47,221 nt of DNA, taken from positions 1-47,221 of the forward strand of contig JASHPG010000204.1 of assembly GCA_030038275.1 (NCBI GenBank), read 5' to 3'. The DNA is from Candidatus Acidiferrales bacterium (GTDB lineage: Bacteria; Acidobacteriota; Terriglobia; Acidiferrales; UBA7541). Positions 33,369 to 42,739 of the stretch are shown here, in pieces. The notes below the pieces were generated by a model, which ran no database searches, had not been told where the DNA came from, and was given only the letters and a program-made list of their open reading frames with translations. Position numbers and translations under genes: made by a program. How positions within the stretch are numbered: the stretch's first letter is position 1; each line of letters begins with the position of its first letter.

Positions 33369-33965
33369 GTGCGCATGACCCGATGCCTCAACTGCGGGTC
33401 TGAGCGTGACGCCGACGTGTGCGACTATTGCGGGCTGAATTCCGCGGCTGCGGAATTTTCGCTGCGAAAAAAGCTGCTCAACCGCACCGCCATGTTTCTG
33501 CTCGGCGCGATCCTCTTCGTCACCGCCAGCGGCATGTATCCGGCGCTCGATCTCGACGAGATGCTGATCTTTGGCGGCGTGCTCTTCTTCGCCGTTCTCG
33601 CGCTAGCCATCCTTGTCGAGCGCCGCGCCGTCCGCCACACCGAAACCGAGGCCCTCAAGCGCATCTATTACGGCCTGATCCCCGTGCCTTGGATTCTCGG
33701 CGCTCTGCTGTTGGCCAATGGCGCGCTCGATGCTTCCGCTCCGCATGTCGAATTTACGCGCGTCGTCAGCAAGTTCTCGATGCGCGGCCCCGTGCCCAGT
33801 CGCAGGCTCATAGTCCGCTCCTGGCGCGATGGCCACATGGTCGAACGCCTTCCCGTCAGCCTCGCTGATTTCGATGACTTCAATCGCGGCGATGCCATCG
33901 AAGTGGAAATCAAGGATGGCCTTGCCGACATTCCTTGGGTCGAAGCCGTCCACCACCCCGACTGA
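33369..33965 (+). CDS. Zinc-ribbon membrane protein of unknown function
   Basis: About 198 residues. An N-terminal zinc ribbon (CLNCGSERDADVCDYCG, two CxxC knuckles) is followed by two or three membrane segments (TAMFLLGAILFVTASGMYP; LIFGGVLFFAVLALAILV; LIPVPWILGALLLANGAL). The C-terminal part is a soluble domain of about 75 residues facing outward or inward (VEFTRVVSKFSMRGPVPSRR). The family is unknown to me. The start is ambiguous: GTG at 33369 is best spaced from GGGAGG (33353-33358); TTG at 33363 and ATG at 33375 are in frame. It converges with kinase 1. Confidence 0.65.
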   Translation: MRMTRCLNCGSERDADVCDYCGLNSAAAEFSLRKKLLNRTAMFLLGAILFVTASGMYPALDLDEMLIFGGVLFFAVLALAILVERRAVRHTETEALKRIYYGLIPVPWILGALLLANGALDASAPHVEFTRVVSKFSMRGPVPSRRLIVRSWRDGHMVERLPVSLADFDDFNRGDAIEVEIKDGLADIPWVEAVHHPD

Positions 33966-34059
33966 GACCGTTGCCCCGCTGGTCATTCCTCGCGCGGTGA
34001 ATGTTCCCCATTGGTGCCGGTGACGTCCTTATTGCTGTTGGTTCTCAGGGGCGCCTGCG

Positions 34060-37056
34060 TCAATTTTGCGCGCTCGCGCGAATCGCCGCTTGCCAGTTCA
34101 ACACCACGTTGAACGGCGCCTGCCCGCCTTCGTCGATCGGCACCGAGAATAGAAATCGCTTCCCATCCACGGTGTAGTCGCCCACGTTTCCGGCGGGATT
34201 TCCTGTCTGCTGCGGCGCTTGAAAGAGGAGCTTAGGCGTTCCAGCCTGAAAAGTAGGGCTGGTCGTAACGTCAACCTCCATCACTTTCCAATCGAGCGTC
34301 AAGTAATACAATTTCTTTCCATCCGAGCTCCAGCGTGGCTCCTGCCCGCCGTTGGAAGATACTTGCCATTTCACTCCGCCGCCGGAAGCATCCGCCCCGC
34401 CTGCATCAGCCGAAAACGGTCGAACATAGACCTCAAAGCGCCCGCTTTCGCTCGACGCATACGCTACCCAATGCCCATCCGGAGAGAAGTGGCCATCCAT
34501 CTCGGGGGAACTCGTCTGCAGAAACGCAAAAGGCTTCCGATCACCCTGGAGCGGCAGCGCCCAGATGTTCCAATTCGTTTTCGGAGCGAACGCGTTATAC
34601 AGTAAAAAACGTCCATCGCGGGATACATCCGTCGGGCTTGGAAAGCCGCTCGACTGCAGCAGCATCTCCTCACTGGTCGCGCCGTTGGCCGCCTTCTGAT
34701 AGAGATCACCGGTGCCGGAACGAAAGACGACGCGTTTTCCATCCGGAAACCAGATTGCAGTGCTGGCGTCAGAACCGAATGTAAATCGCGTGTTCGTGCC
34801 TCGCGAAAAGTCGAGTAGCCAGAGAGCGTTCCCGTTTTGATCGTCCGGCCGGTTTACCACGGCTTTCGTCCCATCCGGAGAAAGAGCCGGCGGAAGGTAA
34901 TCGACTGGATCGCCCACCGTGCCCAGAACTTTGCCCTGCGCATCGAACCACGTCAGCCGATAGAGCCCTCCGGCGCCACCCCGATACACCAGGGCACCGG
35001 TAGCCGACGCCGAAAAAAATCCGACAATATTGCTGAAGCTGCCGACCCGCTGCGCCACGGGAACTGCTTGACTGGTGAGTTTCAGTTGCCGCGCATCGAA
35101 TGGCTGCGCCATCAGCGTTCCATCATTTGTCAGGAAAAGCAGTTGCCCAATATCCGAGTCGGTGGAAGAAGGCACGTATTCCGCATCGTAGCTGGTCGCC
35201 AGCAGGCGTCTTGGATCCTGCTTGCTTGGCGAAGCGTTGAGCGAGCCGATATAAATTCCATCGTTGGTGGGATTCGGGGAAACGCGCAGATAGAGGAAAT
35301 GGCGTCCATCGGGAAGAAAGAACGGGAACATGTGGGCTACCTCTCCGCGCGACGTGTCGAGGACCGTCACCGGAACAGGAGTCCCGCCATCTGTGGAAAC
35401 CTTCATCACGCCGCCATCAGGTTGTCCAAAAATAATTGAGCTATTGCGGTTCCAGGAACCGCCCCCGACTGCCGTACTTGCCGGCGTGTCGCACAAAGTC
35501 TCCACCGTGCCGCTGGACACATCGATTGTCTTCAGCTTACTGCCGCTGGAAAACGCGATGCGCCGTCCGTCTGGAGACCAGAACAGAATAGGAGCGAAGC
35601 CGCCGGGCCCCACGCCGCCGCCCAAGGAACGAGCTTCGAGCGAACCCAGAGGCCGAACGTAAAGATTTAGAGCGCCATCGGCTCCCGTTGCGAAAAAGGC
35701 CAATTGCCGCCCATCGGGCGATAACGCGAATGAGCCATCGGTCGACAAGGTCAGCTTCTGCGGCACCGGAATCTCAAAACGCACTAACTGACCCTGATTG
35801 TTGGTGACGCCAGCGCGCCATGGCCCCCACGCAAAAATCGCCGCCGCAATCGCAGCCGCGCCAAATAGCGCCCACGGCAACGTGCGGTGCCGAAACGGCG
35901 CGGAAATTGAAGCGGCGGCAACGCCCGAAGCGGACGGCTCCGGCCTGCCCGACGCGGCGGGCGCGCCGGAGAGAACTTCGTCGATTGCGATGCGGGCTTC
36001 GCCGATATCACGCAATCGCTGCTTCGGATCTTTTTGCAGGCAGCGCTGCAGAAGGACGCGAACGCGCTCTGGTGTGCTTGATGGAAGCAGCGACCACTCC
36101 GGCTCCGCGCGAATCACCGCCGCCAGCGTGTCGCTGGTAGTCTCACCGTGAAAAGCCATTTTCCCGGTCAGCATTTCGTACAGCACGCAGCCGAACGCCC
36201 AAATGTCCGCGCGCCGGTCCACCGGCTTTGCTTTCGCCTGTTCGGGCGACATGTAGGAAGCCGTTCCAAGCAGCACTCCAGCTTGCGTGGCCATGTGCGT
36301 CAGCGTCGGCGAATTCCCGATGTCCATCGACCACACATCGCCTTCAATCGCTTTGGCAAGGCCGAAGTCGAGAATCTTCACCACATCGTCCGAAGTCACC
36401 TTCACGTTGGCGGGCTTCAAATCGCGGTGAACGACGCTGCGCTCGTGCGCGTATTCGAGCGCATCGGCCATCTGCCGCGCAATCCGCAGCGCCTCCTCGA
36501 TGGGAATCGCTCGCGCTTGGTCGGGTTGTGTAGCGGCGACCTTTCGCGCCGTTTGCGTCCCGGTCGGGGTTTGACCGGGAAGGTCGGCGCCTTGCTTTGT
36601 TTGGTTTGCGGCGCTTTGCCCCGAGGGAGCCGAACGGGGCTTCGCTGTTCGCGTTCCAGCCGGCGTGTGTTCGGCAATCCCGGTGCCTGAGATGGGTCGT
36701 GTAGCACCGGGCATTAGCTCGGTAGGCGTTGGGCTGATTCCCACTGCGCCGCGGCTGATGCGTTCCGCCAGCGTCGGCCCTTCGACCAACTCCATCACCA
36801 GCGCGCGTACGCTGCCGGAATCCTCGAATCCGTAAATCGCCGCAATATGGGGATGATTGAGCGAAGCGAGCACCTTCGCCTCGCGCTCGAACCGCGCCAT
36901 GCGCTCGGCATCGCGCGCGAACGCCTCGGGCAGAACTTTGATCGCGACGTCGCGCCCGAGCTTCGTATCCCGCGCGCGATACACCTCGCCCATCCCGCCC
37001 GCGCCAATCGCGCCAGTAATCTCGTATGCCCCGATTCTTGTCCCCGCGCTTAGCAT
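34060..37056 (-). CDS. Ser/Thr protein kinase 1 with C-terminal beta-propeller, mosaic of its neighbours
   Basis: A 998-residue PknB-like kinase. The kinase domain has GAGGMGEV (18-25), ATP-binding K40, HRDLKPAN (210-217) and DFG (230-232), then the activation-segment motif SYMSPEQAKAK. An insert of about 79 residues, rich in Thr, Pro, Ala and Gly, sits at 104-182 between the hinge and the next helix. One membrane segment (about 392-411) is followed by a periplasmic TolB/PD40-type propeller with repeated SPDGRxxxF blades. The kinase half closely matches kinase 3, while the C-terminal part (DVTTSPTFQAGTPKLLFQAP, then VVLNWQAA) closely matches kinase 2. It probably senses an outside signal through the propeller. 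Confidence 0.92.
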   Translation of the reverse strand: MLSAGTRIGAYEITGAIGAGGMGEVYRARDTKLGRDVAIKVLPEAFARDAERMARFEREAKVLASLNHPHIAAIYGFEDSGSVRALVMELVEGPTLAERISRGAVGISPTPTELMPGATRPISGTGIAEHTPAGTRTAKPRSAPSGQSAANQTKQGADLPGQTPTGTQTARKVAATQPDQARAIPIEEALRIARQMADALEYAHERSVVHRDLKPANVKVTSDDVVKILDFGLAKAIEGDVWSMDIGNSPTLTHMATQAGVLLGTASYMSPEQAKAKPVDRRADIWAFGCVLYEMLTGKMAFHGETTSDTLAAVIRAEPEWSLLPSSTPERVRVLLQRCLQKDPKQRLRDIGEARIAIDEVLSGAPAASGRPEPSASGVAAASISAPFRHRTLPWALFGAAAIAAAIFAWGPWRAGVTNNQGQLVRFEIPVPQKLTLSTDGSFALSPDGRQLAFFATGADGALNLYVRPLGSLEARSLGGGVGPGGFAPILFWSPDGRRIAFSSGSKLKTIDVSSGTVETLCDTPASTAVGGGSWNRNSSIIFGQPDGGVMKVSTDGGTPVPVTVLDTSRGEVAHMFPFFLPDGRHFLYLRVSPNPTNDGIYIGSLNASPSKQDPRRLLATSYDAEYVPSSTDSDIGQLLFLTNDGTLMAQPFDARQLKLTSQAVPVAQRVGSFSNIVGFFSASATGALVYRGGAGGLYRLTWFDAQGKVLGTVGDPVDYLPPALSPDGTKAVVNRPDDQNGNALWLLDFSRGTNTRFTFGSDASTAIWFPDGKRVVFRSGTGDLYQKAANGATSEEMLLQSSGFPSPTDVSRDGRFLLYNAFAPKTNWNIWALPLQGDRKPFAFLQTSSPEMDGHFSPDGHWVAYASSESGRFEVYVRPFSADAGGADASGGGVKWQVSSNGGQEPRWSSDGKKLYYLTLDWKVMEVDVTTSPTFQAGTPKLLFQAPQQTGNPAGNVGDYTVDGKRFLFSVPIDEGGQAPFNVVLNWQAAIRASAQN
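36511..36747. repeat. Palindrome-containing in-frame insert in kinase 1
   Basis: These 237 bases encode the 79 residues of kinase 1 that kinases 2 and 3 lack. They contain a perfect 8-base inverted repeat, TCCCGGTC (36558-36565) and GACCGGGA (36573-36580), and a second stem, GCCCCG (36618-36623) and CGGGGC (36635-36640). The protein made is low complexity with near-repeats TPAGTRTAK and TPTGTQTAR. Length is a multiple of three with no stop, so the kinase frame is kept. It looks like a palindromic repeat element accepted as coding sequence. Confidence 0.6.
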
Positions 37057-37359
37057 CTCATCTCGTCATCTACCCGCGTGAATTCGTGTGGAGTGCGGGA
37101 GCTTGCTCCCGCTCTGCTTTCTCGACCCGCGCCGCGTTGTTAAGCCATCTGCGGTTGCTCAAGCCTTGCGTCCGCGCGAACGCTATGGACTGGCGCTGCT
37201 GCTCCGGTCATCGCCAATCAGCCGGTGATTACGCCCCAATTTTCGTTCCCGTCGCGAATACTCATTCAGCATTGCTCGTATTGGACCGCACTAGCGGTCG
37301 CATCTGCCGCCCAATCGCTTGCCGCGTCGAAGCTCGCTGATCGTGCGAGCGAAGTCGGG
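37057..37359. other. Gap between kinases 1 and 2
   Basis: A 303-base stretch without a credible gene. It contains one strong hairpin near the kinase 1 start (listed separately). The remainder is ordinary GC-rich sequence with no clear promoter; the kinase 1 promoter should lie here, since kinase 2 ends at 37360 on the same strand. Confidence 0.5.
37095..37112. repeat. REP-like hairpin upstream of kinase 1
   Basis: GCGGGAGC-TT-GCTCCCGC forms a perfect 8-base stem, preceded by GGAGT. Palindromes built on gcgggagc...gctcccgc are a common form of dispersed REP element in many genomes. On the plus strand the hairpin is followed by a mildly T-rich run, but no plus-strand gene ends here, so a repeat is more likely than a terminator. 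Confidence 0.5.
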
Positions 37360-40095
37360 TCATTGTTGTTGCTTCAGCGCTGCCTGCCAATTCAGCACCA
37401 CGGTAAACGGAGCCTGTGCCTGGCCGGTTTTGCCCGTCGGCGCCAGGAACAGAAACTTCTTGCCGTCGATCGTATAGCTCCCGTTGGTAGCGGCCTGCTG
37501 GGGTGCTTGGAAAAGAAGTTTAGGCGTTCCAGCCTGAAAAGTCGGACTGGTCGTAACGTCAACCTCCATCAATTTCGAGTCCGGCGTCAGGTAATACAAT
37601 TCCTTCCCGTCCGCGCTCCATTGCGGTACGTCACCACCACTGTAGGACACTTGCCATTTCGCGCCCGCCCCGGAAGCATCTCCCGCGTTCGAATCCGCCG
37701 AGAATGGCCGGACGTAAACCTCGGAGCGGCCCGACTCGGCCGAATCGTAAGCAACCCAGTGCCCGTCCGGCGAGAAATGAGCATCACCTACGCTGAAGCT
37801 CGTGCTGCTTAGGAATGGAAACGGCTTCCGGTCTCCCTGGAGCGGGAGCACCCATATACCCTCACCTCTTCTGGGATCGACGCTGTCGTAAAGCAAATAC
37901 CGTCCGTCCCGCGACACGTCCGTGGGGACTTTGACTTCGCTCGACTTCAGAAGCAGTTCCTCGCCGGACGCGCCGCTGGCTAACTTTTCGTACAGATCGA
38001 ATGTGCCGTTGCGACCGGAGGTAAAGATCACCTGCTTCCCGTCGGCAGACCAGATGGCAACGTCGTCGTTGGAATCGAATGTAAGCCGTGAGCTCGTCCC
38101 GAGCGAGAAATCAAGCAGCCAGACATCCGATTGTCCGCCCGACCGATATTGAGTGAAGGCGGCCTTTGTGCCGTTGGGGGAGAGAGCTGGATTTCCGTAA
38201 ACGCCCGGTTCTCCCGCCGTCCCTAGGACTTTTCCTTGCTGGTTAAACCATGTGAGCTGCGAAGTCGACGTGCTAGCATCGCCTGTCCTGTAAACCAAAA
38301 TGCCGCCGTTCGAAGCCGAGAAGAATCCGGCACCGTTAAATGCACCAACATTTTGGGCCACGAAGACCGGCTCCCCTGACAATTTCCGCGTCCGCGCGTC
38401 GAATGGCTGTGCCATCAACGACCCATTGCGCATGAATAGCAACTGCCCGGACTCCGGATCGGCGGACGGCACGTAGTCGGCCGAAGAATCACCCACTATC
38501 AATGGCGTCAAATCTTGGTCGCTAGGTTTCGCGTCGATCGAGCCTACGAAAACGCCGCTGTTCCCCGCCTTGCTGGAATTACGCTGATAGATGAAATGCC
38601 GTCCGTCAGGGAGAAAAATCGGCATCCCGTGATAGATTTCCTGACGGGATGGATCGAGAGTTGTGACCGGCGTCGCCGTCCCTCCGCTGGCGGATACCGT
38701 CATAATGCCCCCGGGAAACGAGCCGAAAATAATAGTTCCGTCGCGATTCCAGGAACCGCCAATAACAAGCCCGGGCGCGCCACAAAGGATTTCCACCGTG
38801 CCGCTGGCCACATCGACCGTCTTGAGCTTTCCGTCGGCGCCAAACGCGATGTACCGGCTGTCGGGCGACCAGAAGAACGGCGCGAACGAAGACGCCTCCG
38901 TGCCGGGCAATGGCCGCGCCTCCAGGGAATCGAGCGGTCGAACCCACAACCGCGAAGCGCCATCCGAACCGGTTGCCGCGAACGCCAATTCCCGCCCATC
39001 CGGTGAAATGGCAAACCTTCCGCCGCCCTGTGCAAGCGGCGAAGTGATCGGGATCTGAAACCGCATTGTATTGGCCGCCGGGGCGCGAGCGGGCGCAGCC
39101 ACTTTCCAAACCATTAGTCCCGCTATCAGCGCGCCCGCAATCGCGCCCACCGCCCAGGGCAACGCACGTCGCCATCTTGCGCCGATGGCCGCCGGTGTCG
39201 GTGCGGCACCAACGCCCGCCGCGCTCTGCGGTCCCGCTTCGGCGATCCATTTCAACTCGCGGCATAGGTCGCTGGCATTCTGCCAACGCTCGTCCGGATC
39301 CTTCGCCAGGCACGTCTTCACCAGCCGCTCCAGCGCCGGCGGGGTCATCGGTTGCAGCGACGAAATCGGCGGAGGATCGATCTCCAGAATCTTTGCGATC
39401 ACGCTCGCCTGGCTCTTCCCCTCGAACGCCATCCTCCCCGTCGCCATCTCGTACACCACCGCGCCGAACGCGAAGATGTCCGCGCGGGCGTCCGCTTCCT
39501 TGCCTTCCAACTGCTCCGGCGCCATGTACTGCAGCGTCCCCATAATCGTTCCCTGCGCCGTGATCGCCTGGCTCATGGTCGGAAGCTGCGAGACGGGAAT
39601 GGCCGGTGACGCTTCCTGCCGCAGCTTGGCCAAGCCGAAATCCAGCAGCTTCGCTCCCGTCTTCGTCAGCATGATGTTGCCGGGCTTCAGGTCGCGATGG
39701 ACGACGCCCTTGCGGTGCGCTTTGTCCAGCGCGTCGGCGATCTGGATCGCGTACTGCAACACCTGCTCCAGCCCCAGAGGGCCTTTGGTCAGCCGCTGCG
39801 CCAGCGTTTCTCCTTCCAGGCACTCCATCACCAGATAGTCGGTGCCGTCCTGCTGGCCGATGTCGAAGAGCGTGCAGATATTCGGATGGTTGAGGCTGGC
39901 GATGGTGCGCGCTTCGCGCTCGAAGCGTTCCCGCAGTTCGGCCCGGTCGGCGAGATGGTGCGGCAGGATCTTGATGGCCACGGTGCGTTCGAGGCGGGTG
40001 TCTCGCGCGCGATACACTTCGCCCATTCCTCCCGCGCCCAGCGGCGTGAGAATCTCGTACGGCCCGAGTTTGTAGCCAACCGCGAGAGTCATCAC
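37360..40095 (-). CDS. Ser/Thr protein kinase 2 with C-terminal beta-propeller
   Basis: A 911-residue kinase-propeller protein. Kinase motifs: GAGGMGEV (about 20-27), K42, HRDLKPGN (133-140) and DFG (152-154), then YMAPEQLEGKEADARADIFAFG. A membrane segment is at about 311-330 (ALPWAVGAIAGALIAGLMVW), followed by a propeller with SPDGRELAFAATGSDG, WSPDSRYIAFGADGKL and similar blades. Its kinase half belongs to a different subtype from kinases 1 and 3 (VAIKILPHHLADRAEL against VAIKVLPEAFARDAER). The start GTG at 40095 (or ATG at 40092) overlaps the stop of the split kinase 3, so the two are translated together or once were. Confidence 0.92.
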   Translation of the reverse strand: MMTLAVGYKLGPYEILTPLGAGGMGEVYRARDTRLERTVAIKILPHHLADRAELRERFEREARTIASLNHPNICTLFDIGQQDGTDYLVMECLEGETLAQRLTKGPLGLEQVLQYAIQIADALDKAHRKGVVHRDLKPGNIMLTKTGAKLLDFGLAKLRQEASPAIPVSQLPTMSQAITAQGTIMGTLQYMAPEQLEGKEADARADIFAFGAVVYEMATGRMAFEGKSQASVIAKILEIDPPPISSLQPMTPPALERLVKTCLAKDPDERWQNASDLCRELKWIAEAGPQSAAGVGAAPTPAAIGARWRRALPWAVGAIAGALIAGLMVWKVAAPARAPAANTMRFQIPITSPLAQGGGRFAISPDGRELAFAATGSDGASRLWVRPLDSLEARPLPGTEASSFAPFFWSPDSRYIAFGADGKLKTVDVASGTVEILCGAPGLVIGGSWNRDGTIIFGSFPGGIMTVSASGGTATPVTTLDPSRQEIYHGMPIFLPDGRHFIYQRNSSKAGNSGVFVGSIDAKPSDQDLTPLIVGDSSADYVPSADPESGQLLFMRNGSLMAQPFDARTRKLSGEPVFVAQNVGAFNGAGFFSASNGGILVYRTGDASTSTSQLTWFNQQGKVLGTAGEPGVYGNPALSPNGTKAAFTQYRSGGQSDVWLLDFSLGTSSRLTFDSNDDVAIWSADGKQVIFTSGRNGTFDLYEKLASGASGEELLLKSSEVKVPTDVSRDGRYLLYDSVDPRRGEGIWVLPLQGDRKPFPFLSSTSFSVGDAHFSPDGHWVAYDSAESGRSEVYVRPFSADSNAGDASGAGAKWQVSYSGGDVPQWSADGKELYYLTPDSKLMEVDVTTSPTFQAGTPKLLFQAPQQAATNGSYTIDGKKFLFLAPTGKTGQAQAPFTVVLNWQAALKQQQ

Positions 40096-41204
40096 TTTGT
40101 TCCCACCGGCACGAGGCGCTTCAGCTCTTCCGGCCAGTTCAGCACCACGTCGATCTGCGTCGGCGCCGCCTGTTGCTGCGTGATAGGTTTCAGCATCAAG
40201 AATCGCTGACCGTCCGGAGACACGTCAAAGTCAGGAAACGTGAGGCTGGTGCGAACGTAGCTCCCTTCAAAGAGCATTTTCGGGTTGCCCGCGGAAAAGC
40301 TTGGCTCGGTCGCAATCTCCACCGCCATCATCTTGTCCCCGTTGCGATAGAAGAGTTCCCGTCCGTTCCGGTTCCACACCGGTTCGCTGCCGCCGTCCGT
40401 CGAAATCTGATATTTCCCGCCCGGGCCGGGATAGGGCTGGACATAAACCTCAAAACGACCCGATTCGTTCGAGACGTACGCCATCCAACGGCCGTCAGGA
40501 GAAAACTGTGGCGCGCCCTCATACGCTGTTGCCTGAAGGAAGGACCGCGTCCTGCGGTCGCTCAGCCGCAGCACCCAGATGGTGCCTTCGGAATCGACTT
40601 CTTGAAAGCCGAGCAGTTGCCCATTCGGGGACCAGGATAATGGAAACTGTAGGTGAGCGCTGATTGTCAAACGCTCGAGGCCGCCGCTGCCGTCGGCCCT
40701 CTGCCAATAGAGGTTCAGGGCGCCTTGCCTGTTTGACGAGAACGCAATCCGTTTCCCGTCGGGCGTCCAGGTGGGGAATATGTTCAGACCTCCTGTGAAT
40801 GTCAATCGGGTCAGCGTGTCCCTGGCAATGTCGTAAATCCAGATCTGGCCTCCACTATCCAGAGCTACGTGGCGGCCATCCGGCGAGAGCCGCGGGTTCG
40901 AATAGTTCCCCGCTGGAGCGGGCAAAGGCTGTTCCGTTCCGTTGCGGCTCACCCACGCTAGTTTGCTTTGAAATGATTGGGCGCTCCCCGGAACATAGAC
41001 CAGCGATCCCGTGGCGGACACGCTGTACTGAGCCGGTGCAGGTGTTGACTCTTGCGCGACGTTCTGCACCACAGGCACCGGCGCGCCCTTCAGCTTGAGC
41101 CGCTGCGAATCGAACCGCGCGGCCATCAGGTCGCCTCCTTGGGCATAAATCAGATATCCGGGGGCAAGTAGCGCGGGCTTTCCCCTCCCGAAGCCAGATT
41201 CCAC
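40092..41204 (-). CDS. Kinase 3, C-terminal propeller part in a shifted frame
   Basis: The 370-residue reading frame is the propeller end of kinase 3, placed one base out of frame from its kinase half. Blades are clear: LSPDGRHVALDSGG, TWTPDGKRIAFSSN, WSPNGQLLGF, FSPDGRWMAYVSN, ending in VVLNWPEELKRL. The join with the kinase frame falls near 41160, where a run of five G (41160-41164, plus strand) marks the shift: RYL from the kinase frame should continue as APGYLIYAQGG from this one. The listed GTG start is internal; no ribosome binding site supports separate translation. It may be a true frameshift mutation or a one-base sequence error. Confidence 0.75.
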   Translation of the reverse strand: MESGFGRGKPALLAPGYLIYAQGGDLMAARFDSQRLKLKGAPVPVVQNVAQESTPAPAQYSVSATGSLVYVPGSAQSFQSKLAWVSRNGTEQPLPAPAGNYSNPRLSPDGRHVALDSGGQIWIYDIARDTLTRLTFTGGLNIFPTWTPDGKRIAFSSNRQGALNLYWQRADGSGGLERLTISAHLQFPLSWSPNGQLLGFQEVDSEGTIWVLRLSDRRTRSFLQATAYEGAPQFSPDGRWMAYVSNESGRFEVYVQPYPGPGGKYQISTDGGSEPVWNRNGRELFYRNGDKMMAVEIATEPSFSAGNPKMLFEGSYVRTSLTFPDFDVSPDGQRFLMLKPITQQQAAPTQIDVVLNWPEELKRLVPVGTK

Positions 41205-42739
41205 CGCTCGCCTGTTCCGATGCGCTGCGCAAAAATGCTTGATCCATTGTAAAAAAGAACCACTTTGCCGTCAGGCAAGAATTCCGGCCACCAATGGCCG
41301 AGGTCTCCACTCTCGCGACGCGTCACTAGCTGCGGAATGCCTCCAGAGTCCGGTATCTGATAAATGGGTGTGGTCATGAGCGAGAAGGCGATCGTCCCCT
41401 GGTTGCTCCAACTGGCTCCCAGAGGCGCCGGATCGTCAGCCAAGACTTGCGCCGGTCCCCCGTACACGGAAACCTTCTCCAGCTTGCCGCCCGCGAAGAA
41501 TCCCAGCCACCGCCCATCGGGAGAAAAGAAGGGATCGATGGCTCCGTCGGTGCTGGGAACGGGGCTAGCATCGAGACTATCCATCTTCCGCAGATAAATC
41601 TGCTGCGTTGCGCCGCCCTGTTCCTGAGTCGTCGCCACGTAGGCGACCTGGCTCCCATCGGGCGAGAGCGCTAGCACGAGATTGTTGAATCCCGCCAGCC
41701 GCTGGCCCGGCGGCAGATTGATCACCGCGCGGGTAACCGGCTGTGGCGGAGTCGGTTTCAGAATCCAACCAACGACTCCCGCAATCGCAGCGGCGCCGAA
41801 TAGCGCCCACGGCAACGCGCGGCGCCAGAAAGGCGCGGGAAGCGACGAAGCTGGAGCGGCAGCGGAAGACGCTGACTCCGGCGTCCCTGAGAGGATTTCG
41901 TCGAGCGTAATGCGGGCGTCGCCGATGGCTTGCAGGCGCTGCTTCGGGTCTTTCTGTAGGCAGCGTTGCAAGAGGATGCGGACGCGCGCCGGCGTGTCTT
42001 TGGGAAGCAGCGACCAATCCGGCTCTTCCTTGGTTACGGCCGCCAAGGTATCGATGACGGATTCGCCTCGGAACGGCTGCTTGCCGGTGAGCATTTCGTA
42101 CAAGACGCAGCCGAAAGCCCAAATGTCCGCGCGGCGATCCACGGGCTTTGCTTTGGCCTGCTCGGGCGACATGTAAGCCGCCGTGCCCAGGATGATGCCC
42201 GCTTGCGTCGCAAGACGACTGAGCGTCGGAGAATTGCCGGGATCGAATGACGACGCATCGCCCTCGATGGCTTTGGCCAGGCCGAAATCGAGAATCTTCA
42301 CAGCGTCTTCGCGGGAGATTTTGATGTTGGCGGGCTTGAGGTCGCGATGAACGATGCCTTTCTCGTGGGCGTATTCGAGGCCATCGCAGATTTGCTTTGC
42401 GATCCGAAGCGCGTCGTCGATCGGAATCGGGCCAGCGGCAATCCTCTCCGCCAGCGTCGGCCCTTCGGCCAACTGCATGATCAGCGCATGCGTTGCGCCC
42501 GAGTCCTCCACTCCATAGATCGCAGCGATGTTGGGATGATCGAGCGACGCCAAGACTTTCGCTTCGCGCTCGAAGCGCGCCATGCGTTCGGCGTCGCGCG
42601 CGAAGGCCTCGGGCAAAACCTTGATCGCTACATCGCGGCCAAGCTTCGTGTCTCGCGCGCGGTACACCTCTCCCATCCCGCCCTTGCCGATCTCCGTGGT
42701 GATCTCGTACGGCCCGAGTTTTGTGCCCGGGTTTAGCAC
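41150..42739 (-). CDS. Kinase 3, Ser/Thr kinase part truncated by a frameshift
   Basis: A 529-residue frame holding a complete kinase domain: GKGGMGEV (about 18-25), K40, HRDLKPAN (131-138), DFG (151-153) and SPEQAKAKPVDRRADIWAFG, nearly identical in places to kinase 1. A membrane segment (ALPWALFGAAAIAGVVGWIL) follows, then the first propeller blades (LSPDGSQVAYVATT, FSPDGRWLGFFAGG). It stops at 41150 shortly after GGESPRYL, where relatives continue into more blades; those lie in the next frame. If not a sequencing error, the protein would be an active kinase with half a propeller. Confidence 0.8.
   Translation of the reverse strand: MLNPGTKLGPYEITTEIGKGGMGEVYRARDTKLGRDVAIKVLPEAFARDAERMARFEREAKVLASLDHPNIAAIYGVEDSGATHALIMQLAEGPTLAERIAAGPIPIDDALRIAKQICDGLEYAHEKGIVHRDLKPANIKISREDAVKILDFGLAKAIEGDASSFDPGNSPTLSRLATQAGIILGTAAYMSPEQAKAKPVDRRADIWAFGCVLYEMLTGKQPFRGESVIDTLAAVTKEEPDWSLLPKDTPARVRILLQRCLQKDPKQRLQAIGDARITLDEILSGTPESASSAAAPASSLPAPFWRRALPWALFGAAAIAGVVGWILKPTPPQPVTRAVINLPPGQRLAGFNNLVLALSPDGSQVAYVATTQEQGGATQQIYLRKMDSLDASPVPSTDGAIDPFFSPDGRWLGFFAGGKLEKVSVYGGPAQVLADDPAPLGASWSNQGTIAFSLMTTPIYQIPDSGGIPQLVTRRESGDLGHWWPEFLPDGKVVLFYNGSSIFAQRIGTGERWNLASGGESPRYLPPDI

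Noticed and set aside
41160-41166. Programmed -1 frameshift in kinase 3
   Set aside because: The direction fits, but TTG CCC CCG does not allow good re-pairing in both sites and no stimulating structure is evident; a mutation or sequence error is simpler.
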